Assembly (NCBI GenBank): GCA_002408725.1
Contig: DHTR01000077.1
Location: forward strand, 2,517-20,474
DNA length: 17,958 bases
Direction of reading: 5' to 3'
Source: Pelotomaculum sp. UBA5255
Lineage (GTDB): Bacteria; Bacillota; Desulfotomaculia; Desulfotomaculales; Pelotomaculaceae
A program made the translations under genes and the position numbers. The notes under the pieces are model-generated. The model was given only the letters and a program-made list of their open reading frames with translations. It searched no databases and was not told the origin of the DNA. Shown here piece after piece: positions 5,757-12,602 of the stretch (position 1 is its first letter; each line of letters opens with the position of its first letter).

Positions 5757-6968
5757 TCAGGAAGTTGTTCTGACTCTGACAGCTTTCATCCGCATTTTCT
5801 CAAGTATGCTATCAAAATATTTGGTGCTTCTGGCCAGGATGGGACTGATAAAGGCCAGGGCAAGCACATAAAGGGCGGCAAAGGCCGGTAAATCCGGGCT
5901 CAGGCCGGCGGAGGCGGCGAGGCTGGCAATGATGATTGAAAACTCGCCCCGGGCCATAATTGTGAAGGCAACATTGGTTGCTCTTCTTTTTTTATATCCG
6001 GCAAGCCAGGACGCAATCAAGCCGTTAATAATGTTTCCAACGACCGTAATCAGGATGGCAATACCGGACATGACCAGTACATCATGAAAGGACCTGTAAT
6101 CTATAGCCATGCCAAAGGAGAAAAAGAATACTGCCCCGAACAGGTCCCGCATGGGTGTGATTGAAGCAAGGATCCGGTGATTATGAGTTGTTTCTGCCAG
6201 GACAAGCCCAAGTAGCAGGGCGCCGATGGCCTCGGTGATGTGAAGCTTTTCCGCTAAAACTCCCATCAGCAGCAGCAGTGTAAAGATGATCACTGAAAAT
6301 GCTTCGTTGCCTCGAAACTTAAAAAGCTTGCTGAGATAGCCGCCGAGGCGCCTGCCGAAGACGATAATGGATAGAATAAAGGAAAGTATTACCAGGACAT
6401 TAAGCAGCACCTGGCCGAAGTTGAAGCCGCCCGGCACAAGTAATCCCGACAGGATGGACAGATACACGGCAACGAAGACGTCTTCGAACACCATGATCCC
6501 CAGGATAAGCTCCGTTTCCGGGTTGGCGGCCCTCTTTAAGTCAACCAGGAGTTTGGTAATGATAGCGCTGCTTGAAACTCCCGTGATGCCCGCCACAATC
6601 ATTGCTTCTGTCCAGGAATCAAAGAAAAGCCAGCCGATCCCAAGACCTCTCAAAATATTAAGAAGGACATATACAGTGCCGCCCTTGAACATGCTTTTAC
6701 CCGACTCGGCCAGTTTTCCGGCGGAAAATTCAAGTCCCAGGTAAAACAGCAACAGCAGTACGCCGAGCCGTGAGAGCAGTTCCATGGACTCGGTATTTGA
6801 AATGAGCTCGAGGGAAACCGTTCCAAAAACAGGGGCATGAGGACCTACCAGCATACCCAGCAGGATTAACAGGGGGATTGAGGAAAATTTGAGACGCGAG
6901 GCCAGTAGGGAGGCCACTGTGATAAAGACAAAAGCAAGGCCGACATTGAAGATGACATCCGGCGCCAA
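5757..6968 (-). CDS. khtU: K+/H+ antiporter membrane subunit KhtU (CPA2 family)
   Basis: This is a CPA2-family cation/proton antiporter that exports K+ (and related cations) in exchange for H+ across the cytoplasmic membrane. Its roughly 403 residues contain about twelve hydrophobic segments, starting VIFNVGLAFVFITVASLL. Family motifs include LLFYLGLEFS, AGITGVSSSAIITKLL, the acidic pair in MVFEDVFVAVYLS, and IMARGEFSIIIASL near the end. There is no RCK domain in this chain, as in Bacillus KhtU; regulation comes from KhtT, encoded just upstream. Two in-frame TTG codons, at 6968 and 6986, are possible starts. I chose 6968, directly after the khtT stop, because it gives the family length. A longer in-frame reading to 7031 only overlaps khtT. 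Translational coupling to khtT is likely. Confidence 0.88.
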   Translation of the reverse strand: MAPDVIFNVGLAFVFITVASLLASRLKFSSIPLLILLGMLVGPHAPVFGTVSLELISNTESMELLSRLGVLLLLFYLGLEFSAGKLAESGKSMFKGGTVYVLLNILRGLGIGWLFFDSWTEAMIVAGITGVSSSAIITKLLVDLKRAANPETELILGIMVFEDVFVAVYLSILSGLLVPGGFNFGQVLLNVLVILSFILSIIVFGRRLGGYLSKLFKFRGNEAFSVIIFTLLLLMGVLAEKLHITEAIGALLLGLVLAETTHNHRILASITPMRDLFGAVFFFSFGMAIDYRSFHDVLVMSGIAILITVVGNIINGLIASWLAGYKKRRATNVAFTIMARGEFSIIIASLAASAGLSPDLPAFAALYVLALAFISPILARSTKYFDSILEKMRMKAVRVRTTS

Positions 6969-6969
6969 G

Positions 6970-7476
6970 CTAACAGTTAACCCCAAACATTTTTTCAAAG
7001 GGTTGCATTTTATCGTTTCTGCCCGCTGCAATTATGGTATGCCCGGGCTGGAATACGTAGCCCGGCCCTGGATTAATTGAGATAATTTCCTTGCCTCCCT
7101 TGCCCTTGTCTGCCAGGACAGCAATAACAATAATCCCGAGGTTTTTCCTTAGCCCCAGGTCACCAATGCTTTTTCCTGTTATTTCAGAGTTTGTACACAC
7201 CCTCAACCACTCAATACGTAATTCGGCGATGGCGGCATCAAGCTTTTCAAGGCTCCGCGGCTGGTAAAAGGCGCCTCCGATAATGGATCCTAACTGCCGG
7301 GATTCCTGGTCGGAAAGGGTCACGGAGGCAAGGGGCTCATCTTCGTCATCATTAAAATAAAAAATTTCCCTTGTTCCGTCATCGTGAATAATCACGACAA
7401 CTTGCTCATCGTTTTCAAGCTTCATAAGGTATTTCTTCCCTAAACCAGGTAATTCTGCCTCGCGAATGATGGCCAC
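6970..7476 (-). CDS. khtT: KhtT, cytosolic regulatory subunit of the K+/H+ antiporter
   Basis: KhtT is a peripheral regulator that controls KhtU. In Bacillus its C-terminal RCK_C (TrkA-C) domain binds cyclic di-AMP. The 168-residue protein begins with the KhtT-specific N-terminal region: ELPGLGKKYLMKLEN, then VVIIHDDGTREIFYF, then a SLEKLDAAIAELRIEWLRV segment. The RCK_C domain occupies about residues 95-165, including GKSIGDLGLRKNLGIIVIAVL and GYVFQPGHTIIAAG. The start is GTG at 7476 with a GAGGGGG Shine-Dalgarno 7 bases away. An extended -10 promoter lies just upstream. The khtS gene that precedes khtT in Bacillus is not present. Binding of c-di-AMP here is inferred from family knowledge, not shown by the sequence. 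Confidence 0.9.
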   Translation of the reverse strand: MAIIREAELPGLGKKYLMKLENDEQVVVIIHDDGTREIFYFNDDEDEPLASVTLSDQESRQLGSIIGGAFYQPRSLEKLDAAIAELRIEWLRVCTNSEITGKSIGDLGLRKNLGIIVIAVLADKGKGGKEIISINPGPGYVFQPGHTIIAAGRNDKMQPFEKMFGVNC

Positions 7477-7514
7477 TGATAAACCCCCTCAAATATTAAT
7501 TTTTCCATTTTTTT

Positions 7515-7543
7515 ATTATAACATGTGGGCTTGTTATTTCGAA
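7515..7543 (-). promoter_or_regulatory. Extended -10 promoter of khtTU
   Basis: On the minus strand, TATAAT (7520-7515) is a perfect -10, with an upstream TG at 7523-7522 making an extended -10. The region 17 bases upstream, TTCGAA (7543-7538), is a poor -35, which is common for extended -10 promoters. It is about 40 bases before the khtT start codon. Confidence 0.65.
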
Positions 7544-7621
7544 GACCGAAGAAATAGATGGTTTGGAAAACTATAAATACTAGATCGAGATAATGATCTG
7601 GTCCATAACCAGTTTGCACTC

Positions 7622-7649
7622 ACGCTTAACTTGAAGAAGGCATAAAATA
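7622..7649 (+). promoter_or_regulatory. Candidate sigma-K-type promoter of the LysM gene
   Basis: AC at 7622-7623, a 17-base spacer and CATAAAATA at 7641-7649 match the late mother-cell sigma-K consensus AC-N17-CATANNNTA at all specified positions. CATAAAAT is also close to the sigma-E -10 (CATACAAT), but no sigma-E -35 is obvious. It lies about 45 bases before the start codon. The consensus has few fixed bases, so chance matches occur; its value comes from its position in front of a spore-like LysM gene. Confidence 0.45.
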
Positions 7650-7692
7650 AAAAAAATGTGTCTTTAGTTGAATGATTGAAAGGAGGAAAAGA

Positions 7693-8823
7693 ATGGCCAC
7701 AACCTATACTGTGCGAACAGGAGACACCTTGTTCGAAATAGCAGTACGATTTGGCACTACAGTTGAAGCACTGGCTAGGGCTAATAATATTACTAACCCG
7801 GATGTCATTCGAGTCGGGCAGGTACTTACCATTCCAGAAGCGGGAGAGGCGGGGGAGCCGGGAGGGACAGGTGAAACGGGTGGGGGCGCCAATCAAACCA
7901 GGCAAGTCAGGGGATTATTATATCGCATTTCCACGGACAGGACCTCTTTTAGGCAGGGCGAGCCGGTTCGTATTACCTTTTCCAAAACAAATGTCACCAA
8001 CCGGAACATTACCCTCCGCTACCGGACCGCCCAGCGATTTGAGCTTGTAGCAAGGCGCGTGCAGGGTTTGAGGGAAGTCTGGCGTTGGTCTGCCGGCCAA
8101 TTTTTTGCGCAGGTGACTGGGACGGTTACCTTGAGGCCGGGGCAGAGCCAGGTATTCCGTGTAACCTGGGACCAGAGAAACAACCGGGGCGTGCAGGTGA
8201 CCCCGGGCAACTTCGTGATTGAAGGCACTAACCTGGCCGAGGACCTGGCGGGTGAATCCGTCGCCACCACCATCAGTATTCGTGCGTTTGGGCCCACGCC
8301 TACGCCGACCCCCACACCCATTCCAACACCGACACCTTGCCCGCCTGGAAATATCCTGGCCAATCCAGGATTTGAAAGATGGCCTAACCCGTCAGCGCCA
8401 CCTACCGACTGGACGGGCAGCAACTTGGCCCGCAGTAGGCTGTCCGAAACCGGCGCCTTCGCTGCGGAGTTGGGCGACTCACCCGGCGCCAGGGCTGTGC
8501 TGGCCCAGAGAGTCAATATTGAGCCAGGCAGGATTTATGAGCTAATCTGGCGGGCAAGGGAACGGGTTCGGCCGGGCGTAGCGAGGTTTATACTCTTTGT
8601 AGAGATCTTTTATTATGACAGGGCCGGTAATTTTGTCGGTAGAACCGAGCCCCGGTACTCACAAGAAAACATACCCGACAATCGTTACCAGCGTTACAGC
8701 CTTTCCACGGGGCGTGTTCCGGCGGGCGCAAGGGTTGCCGATGTTCGTTTTACTTTTGAGCCGGCCGTCTCCAACACTAATTCTGTGCTTGTCGATAATG
8801 TTGAGCTGCGCTGCCGCTTTTAG
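7693..8823 (+). CDS. LysM-BsuPI domain protein with (PT)n linker and CBM-like C-terminus, probable spore-envelope protein
   Basis: This is a 376-residue modular protein. Residues 4-48 are a LysM peptidoglycan-binding domain (YTVRTGDTLFEIAVRFG through VGQVLTIP). Residues 49-70 are a Gly/Glu-rich linker. Residues 72-198 resemble the BsuPI proteinase-inhibitor fold, with FRQGEPVRITFSKTNVTNRN, VWRWSAGQFF and a VTPGNFVIEG strand. Residues 200-219 are a Pro-Thr linker. Residues 219-376 look like a jelly-roll carbohydrate-binding module, from NILANPGFERW to SVLVDNVEL. Its two cysteines, 216 and 374, bracket this last domain. There is no signal peptide, as in the spore LysM proteins SafA and YaaH, and a sigma-K-like promoter lies upstream. 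Spore coat or cortex localisation is therefore inferred. The start has a clear AGGAGG at 7681-7686. An extension to 7672 lacks support. Confidence 0.85.
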   Translation: MATTYTVRTGDTLFEIAVRFGTTVEALARANNITNPDVIRVGQVLTIPEAGEAGEPGGTGETGGGANQTRQVRGLLYRISTDRTSFRQGEPVRITFSKTNVTNRNITLRYRTAQRFELVARRVQGLREVWRWSAGQFFAQVTGTVTLRPGQSQVFRVTWDQRNNRGVQVTPGNFVIEGTNLAEDLAGESVATTISIRAFGPTPTPTPTPIPTPTPCPPGNILANPGFERWPNPSAPPTDWTGSNLARSRLSETGAFAAELGDSPGARAVLAQRVNIEPGRIYELIWRARERVRPGVARFILFVEIFYYDRAGNFVGRTEPRYSQENIPDNRYQRYSLSTGRVPAGARVADVRFTFEPAVSNTNSVLVDNVELRCRF

Positions 8824-8907
8824 ACATTTCATCCAGAGATACCATCCTGATCTTATATCTCTACTTGGCGCGGGGGGGGCGCTCATTTTTAGCGCCGGTT
8901 ACCGTGC

Positions 8908-8956
8908 CCATACCCTACAAGGGAGGCAGTTATTCTGCCTCCCTTGTAGGGTATGG
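8908..8956. repeat. Perfect 22-bp-arm palindrome between converging genes
   Basis: The arms at 8908-8929 and 8935-8956 are perfectly complementary over 22 bp, around the loop TTATT. The inner part is GGGAGGCAG/CTGCCTCCC and the outer part CCATACCC/GGGTATGG. It fills the gap between the end of the LysM gene and the end of the fmdB-type gene on the other strand. It lacks a T tract, so it is not a textbook terminator, although it could stop transcription from both sides. A smaller hairpin GGCGCT/AGCGCC lies at 8878-8896, next to a run of eight G. Confidence 0.8.
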
Positions 8957-8960
8957 CGAC

Positions 8961-9182
8961 CTAATGTCCGCAACTCCCGCAATTATGCGAGCTGCAGGAC
9001 CCGCAGCTGGAGCCGGCGCCCTTTTCCCCGCCTGTGCCGGCAGCCTTGAAAGTTGACATGACCCGCGCCGGGGCCTTTCTACCGCAGTCAGGGCACTTCA
9101 AATTTTCCCCACTTTCCCCAATGAGGCACAGTTTTTCAAAGCGGCTACCACAGGCGGTGCACCGGAACTCATATATGGGCAC
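8961..9182 (-). CDS. FmdB family zinc-ribbon protein
   Basis: This is a small 73-residue protein of the FmdB/CxxC zinc-ribbon family, named after a putative regulator of methylotroph formamidase; its real role is unknown. It starts PIYEFRCTACGSRFEKL, the hallmark opening. Two CxxC pairs (CTAC and CPDC) form the zinc site. The KVMSTF-like segment appears as RVMSTFKAAG. The tail is rich in Cys, Gly and Ser and ends CGSCGH, with four extra cysteines and a histidine that might bind another metal. The start is GTG at 9182, giving the standard N-terminus with a GGAAGGAG Shine-Dalgarno. An ATG at 9272 would add 30 residues that do not fit the family. Confidence 0.85.
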   Translation of the reverse strand: MPIYEFRCTACGSRFEKLCLIGESGENLKCPDCGRKAPARVMSTFKAAGTGGEKGAGSSCGSCSSHNCGSCGH

Positions 9183-9243
9183 TGGAAGCTTCACTCCTTC
9201 CGTTGGGTTCTGAGAGCTTGTTGAGCGGTAATCAACACCTTTT

Positions 9244-9272
9244 AGATTAATCGCGACAAACCATCGTGTCAA
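9244..9272 (-). promoter_or_regulatory. Candidate promoter of the fmdB-type gene
   Basis: On the minus strand there is a perfect -35 TTGACA (9272-9267), a 17-base spacer and TAATCT (9249-9244), a weak -10. It lies about 60 bases before the GTG start. No equally good promoter is visible for the divergent RNase-like gene in the rest of this gap. Confidence 0.42.
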
Positions 9273-9365
9273 GGTTGAAGGGGCTTTTGTTGCGAAAAAA
9301 GAGGGTTTCCGGGTGTAAGGGAGAAGTTATTTCAGTTTAAACAGCATAAAAAAGGGGAGGAAATC

Positions 9366-10934
9366 ATGAGGATTCAATTTTTAGGGGCTGCCGGTACGGT
9401 AACCGGTTCATGCTTTCTCCTGGACACCGACCATTCGAGGATTATGATCGATTGCGGGATGTTTCAAGGTGCAAAAGGTATACGGGAACGTAATTACGGT
9501 AACTTTTTCGTACCGCCCCGCAGTGTCCAAAGTGTTTTGCTTACCCATGCCCACATTGATCACAGTGGCGTGATTCCGAAACTGGTTAAACATGGTTTTA
9601 AAGGGAAAATATATGCCAATCCACCAACCATAGAACTGTGTGAGGTGCTTCTCCCGGATAGCGGGTACATCCAGGAGATGGAGGTTGAGCGCAAAAACCG
9701 CAAAAACCGCCGAGCCGGCCGACCGATGCTTGAACCGGTTTACACCGTTGACGACGCCTACAAAAGTCTACCCTATTTTCAGCGCGCTTTGTATGATCAA
9801 GTTATACAGGTTGCGCCTGATGTCCGGGTGCGTTTCGTGGATGCCGGACACATCCTCGGATCGGCTATGATCGAGGTTTGGGTACAGGAGGGGTGCTCGG
9901 AAATAAAACTCGTTTTTTCCGGGGATATAGGTAACCATGACAGGCCCATTGTTAATGACCCCTCCATAATTGCGGAAGCCGACTACGTGATCATGGAATC
10001 GACTTACGGCAACCGCCTGCACCAGCAGTGTGAGAAGGAAATTGAATTATTACACGGGGTAATCTGGGAAACCTATAAAAAAGGGGGCAACCTGATTATC
10101 CCGGCTTTTGCGGTTGAGCGGACGCAGGACCTGCTCTACCATCTAAATCTATTGATGGAGGAAAAAAAGATGCCCCCTATGCAGGTCTATATTGACAGTC
10201 CCCTGGCCACGGCCGCAACCAATATTTTTCAAAGGCACCGCGACTGCTACGACCAGGAAGCCAGCGAGATTGTTGGTAGGGGCGGAGATCCCGTCATCCA
10301 CCAGTCCCTGAAGTTTACACTGTCTGCGGAAGAATCAAAAGCCTTGAACCAGGTCAGCGGGGCTATTATTATCTCCGCCAGCGGTATGTGCGATGCAGGT
10401 CGAATCAGGCATCATCTCAAATACAACCTCTGGCGTCCGGAAAGTACCGTGTTGTTTATTGGCTACCAGGCAGAAGGCACCCTGGGGCGGCAAATCCTGG
10501 ACGGTCAAAAAAGCGTGCGCATATTTGGTGATGAAATAACTGTCAAAGCGGATATCCGAAACATTGAATGCTACTCCTCCCACGCTGATCAGGCGGGACT
10601 GCTGAAGTGGGTTAAAAATTTTACCAGCCCCCGGGAAATATTTTTGGTTCACGGAGAGCCTGGCGCTACTGAAACCCTGGCCGGACTGATCCGGGTGGAG
10701 GCGGGCAGGAAAGTCACAATTCCGGCATGGCATGAGGTTGTGGAGTTAATCCCGACTGCTGCTGATCTGGAGGCGGGGGATACCATCAGGAGGGCATATA
10801 TGTCCCTGAGTGCGAAAATTCGCCACCTCCTTTCCGGTGGGGTCCACCCGTCGCACCAGGAGGAACTTCTTCGTCGCCTGGCTGACCTGGAAAATTTCGT
10901 TGAGGAAAAGGCAGTCAAAAATTCCGAAGCCTAA
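9366..10934 (+). CDS. Metallo-beta-lactamase/beta-CASP family ribonuclease-like protein
   Basis: This 522-residue protein belongs to the metallo-beta-lactamase fold with a beta-CASP insert, the family of RNA-processing nucleases related to CPSF73 and Ysh1. It opens MRIQFLGAAGTVTGSCFLL, as in bacterial members. The zinc-binding motif HAHIDH is at residues 61-66. Further metal ligands are expected in DAGHILGSA and FSGDIG. The beta-CASP part carries MESTYGNR, the SASGMCDAGRIRHHL segment, YSSHADQ and LVHGEPGA. The catalytic residues appear intact. The C-terminal extension after about residue 455, rich in charged helices, may be an oligomerisation or partner-binding region. The Shine-Dalgarno is AGGGGAGG. 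pgeF starts 17 bases after the stop, so the two may be co-transcribed. RNA cleavage is inferred from family membership. Confidence 0.9.
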   Translation: MRIQFLGAAGTVTGSCFLLDTDHSRIMIDCGMFQGAKGIRERNYGNFFVPPRSVQSVLLTHAHIDHSGVIPKLVKHGFKGKIYANPPTIELCEVLLPDSGYIQEMEVERKNRKNRRAGRPMLEPVYTVDDAYKSLPYFQRALYDQVIQVAPDVRVRFVDAGHILGSAMIEVWVQEGCSEIKLVFSGDIGNHDRPIVNDPSIIAEADYVIMESTYGNRLHQQCEKEIELLHGVIWETYKKGGNLIIPAFAVERTQDLLYHLNLLMEEKKMPPMQVYIDSPLATAATNIFQRHRDCYDQEASEIVGRGGDPVIHQSLKFTLSAEESKALNQVSGAIIISASGMCDAGRIRHHLKYNLWRPESTVLFIGYQAEGTLGRQILDGQKSVRIFGDEITVKADIRNIECYSSHADQAGLLKWVKNFTSPREIFLVHGEPGATETLAGLIRVEAGRKVTIPAWHEVVELIPTAADLEAGDTIRRAYMSLSAKIRHLLSGGVHPSHQEELLRRLADLENFVEEKAVKNSEA

Positions 10935-10950
10935 AGGAAAGGGTTGGAAA

Positions 10951-11763
10951 ATGCATTCAATTGCCATAAAAGGTAACTTACAATTTTATACGTTTTCCCA
11001 CTTTGAGGCCTCCGGAATGGTGATCCATGGTTTTACGACCCGCAGCGGTGGTGTCAGCAGGGGGCCTTATACATCTCTGAACACTGCCTTTCACGTTGGG
11101 GATAATGAGCAAAGCGTGCGAACCAACCGTCAGCTAGCCTGTGAGGCGCTTGGACTCAACCCGGCGCACCTGGTCGCAGGCAGGCAGGTCCACGGGGATC
11201 GGGTCGGGGTGGTTGGAAAAGAAGACAGGGGGAAAGGCGCCCTTTCCGACAACGGTTCTCTTCCTGACACGGACTCCCTTGTGACCGGAGTTGCCGGGGT
11301 ACCCCTGTCCAGTTACTATGCTGATTGCGTGCCGATTTTTTTGCTTGATCCCGAAAAAAAAGTTATCGCCATTGCCCATGCCGGATGGAAGGGCACTATC
11401 CTGAAAATCGTTGAAAAGACCCTAAAAAAGATGACAAAGTCCTTTGGCACCGACCCACGGGTGTGCCTGGCAGGGATCGGTCCCTCCGTGGGTCCTTGTT
11501 GTTATGAGGTGGATGAAAAGGTAATGGGTCCTTTTCAAGATAGCTTTCCCAGGTTCCAGGATTTAGCTGCTTCTACTTCACCCGGCCGGTGGCGATTGAA
11601 TTTATGGGAGGCCAATCGCCGCACCCTCCTGGAAGCCGGCCTTGGGGCTGAAAATATTGTAACTTCCTGTATCTGTACCTCCTGCCATCGGAAGCAGTTT
11701 TTTTCGTACCGGGCCCAGGGAGGAAGGGCCGGCCGGATGGCAGCCCTATTTATGTTAAGATAA
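10951..11763 (+). CDS. pgeF: Peptidoglycan editing factor PgeF / YlmD (multicopper-oxidase-like fold)
   Basis: This 270-residue protein is of the YfiH/YlmD family. Members have been described as purine nucleoside phosphorylase/adenosine deaminase-like enzymes and, in E. coli, as a factor that keeps the peptidoglycan precursor correct. Seen motifs are IHGFTTRSGGVS, QVHGDRV, YYADCVPIFLLD, IAHAGWKGT, and GPSVGPCCYEVDE. These contain the histidines and cysteine that bind the metal: the His of VHG, the Cys of ADC and the His of AHAG. The C-terminus FFSYRAQGGRAGRMAA is also typical. I chose the ATG at 10951 with an AAAGGAAAGGG Shine-Dalgarno. A longer reading from 10810 lies inside the upstream gene and adds non-family residues. 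This is the ylmD position of the conserved sporulation/division cluster. Confidence 0.93.
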   Translation: MHSIAIKGNLQFYTFSHFEASGMVIHGFTTRSGGVSRGPYTSLNTAFHVGDNEQSVRTNRQLACEALGLNPAHLVAGRQVHGDRVGVVGKEDRGKGALSDNGSLPDTDSLVTGVAGVPLSSYYADCVPIFLLDPEKKVIAIAHAGWKGTILKIVEKTLKKMTKSFGTDPRVCLAGIGPSVGPCCYEVDEKVMGPFQDSFPRFQDLAASTSPGRWRLNLWEANRRTLLEAGLGAENIVTSCICTSCHRKQFFSYRAQGGRAGRMAALFMLR

Positions 11764-11885
11764 AAAGATTTTAAAAGGTCTTTGCGGCGAGCTTCCTAAT
11801 TGGTTTAGCTGGAAGATATATTTTCAGGGTGACTAGATCAGGGGTTAAAAATTATCTTTTAAGGGAATTTGAAAGGTGATGGGGG

Positions 11886-12602
11886 ATGCCAAGAATACTG
11901 GTGGTGGATGATGAGAAGAATATCCTGGAACTAGTCCGCTTTAACCTGGAGCGGGAAGGGTATCAGGTAATAACTTCTCTGGACGGTGTCCGGGGTCTCG
12001 AATTAGCTCGCAGCGAGAATCCGGATTTAATCGTGCTTGATGTCATGCTGCCCGAAATGAACGGCCTGGAAGTTTGCCGGGAGTTACACCAGGACCCCGC
12101 AACAAAAAAAATACCCATTATTATGCTCAGCGCCAGGGCTGATGAATTGGACCGGGTCCTGGGGCTCGAAATGGGTGCTGATGATTATGTGACCAAGCCC
12201 TTCAGCCCCCGGGAACTGGTAGCCAGGATTAAAGCACGGCTGAGGCGGTCGCGCCGGGGAAAGGATAGTTTAGAGGAAGCCGCTTTGGAATCGCGCCTGG
12301 ATTACGGGCGGATGGTTATTGATGAGGACCGGTTCGCTGTTTATGTGGATGGGACTAAACAGGAATTTACCCCAAAGGAATTTGAGCTGATCCGGTTCCT
12401 GGCTCGCCGACCAGGCAAGGTGTTCTCGAGGGAGCAGCTTTTGGAGCAGGTTTGGGGATATGACTACGCCGGAGATTCACGTACCGTAGACGTCCATATC
12501 CGGCATATCAGGCATAAACTTGAAAACCTGACGAAAGAAGAACAGATCATCGAGACTGTGCGTGGGGTCGGCTATCGTTTTAAGGAGGGCTGGCAATGCT
12601 AA
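11886..12602 (+). CDS. OmpR-family response regulator (PhoP/WalR-like)
   Basis: This 238-residue DNA-binding response regulator is the output half of a two-component system. The receiver domain (about 1-120) has the acidic pair Asp8-Asp9, the phosphorylation site Asp52 in LIVLDVMLPEMNG, Ser82 and Lys104 in DDYVTKPFSPREL. The winged-helix output domain (about 135-235) has EFTPKEFELIRFLARRPGKV, SREQLLEQVWGYDYAGDSRT and VDVHIRHIRHKLE, as in OmpR/PhoB regulators. The sequence most resembles PhoP/WalR types, but there are no pst phosphate genes nearby, so the signal is unassigned. The GTG/ATG region has a weak AAAGGTGATGGGG Shine-Dalgarno. The kinase gene starts inside its last codons, so the two are translated together. 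Confidence 0.93.
   Translation: MPRILVVDDEKNILELVRFNLEREGYQVITSLDGVRGLELARSENPDLIVLDVMLPEMNGLEVCRELHQDPATKKIPIIMLSARADELDRVLGLEMGADDYVTKPFSPRELVARIKARLRRSRRGKDSLEEAALESRLDYGRMVIDEDRFAVYVDGTKQEFTPKEFELIRFLARRPGKVFSREQLLEQVWGYDYAGDSRTVDVHIRHIRHKLENLTKEEQIIETVRGVGYRFKEGWQC

Noticed and set aside
6971..7031. ATG at 7031 on the minus strand as the start of KhtU
   Set aside because: It would overlap khtT by about 60 bases and add residues that do not fit KhtU; the TTG at 6968 gives the family length.
8292..8345. CA/CG-rich tandem DNA repeat
   Set aside because: It encodes the in-frame Pro-Thr linker of the LysM protein, so it is a low-complexity protein segment, not a separate repeat locus.
8019..8516. 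Long open frame on the minus strand across the LysM gene
   Set aside because: It is the antisense of a clear multidomain gene, with low-complexity Val-Gly repeats from the Pro-Thr linker and no binding site.
9183..9272. ATG at 9272 as the start of the FmdB-type protein
   Set aside because: The added 30 residues are not family-like and cover the candidate promoter; GTG 9182 gives the hallmark PIYEF opening with a good binding site.
10810..10950. Earlier in-frame start for PgeF inside the RNase-like gene
   Set aside because: The extra 47 residues are an out-of-frame reading of the upstream gene; ATG 10951 has its own Shine-Dalgarno and fits the family.
11764..11885. Promoter or Pho-box upstream of the response regulator
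   Set aside because: TATATT at the middle of the gap has no -35 at a proper distance, and I see no repeated Pho-box-like motif.
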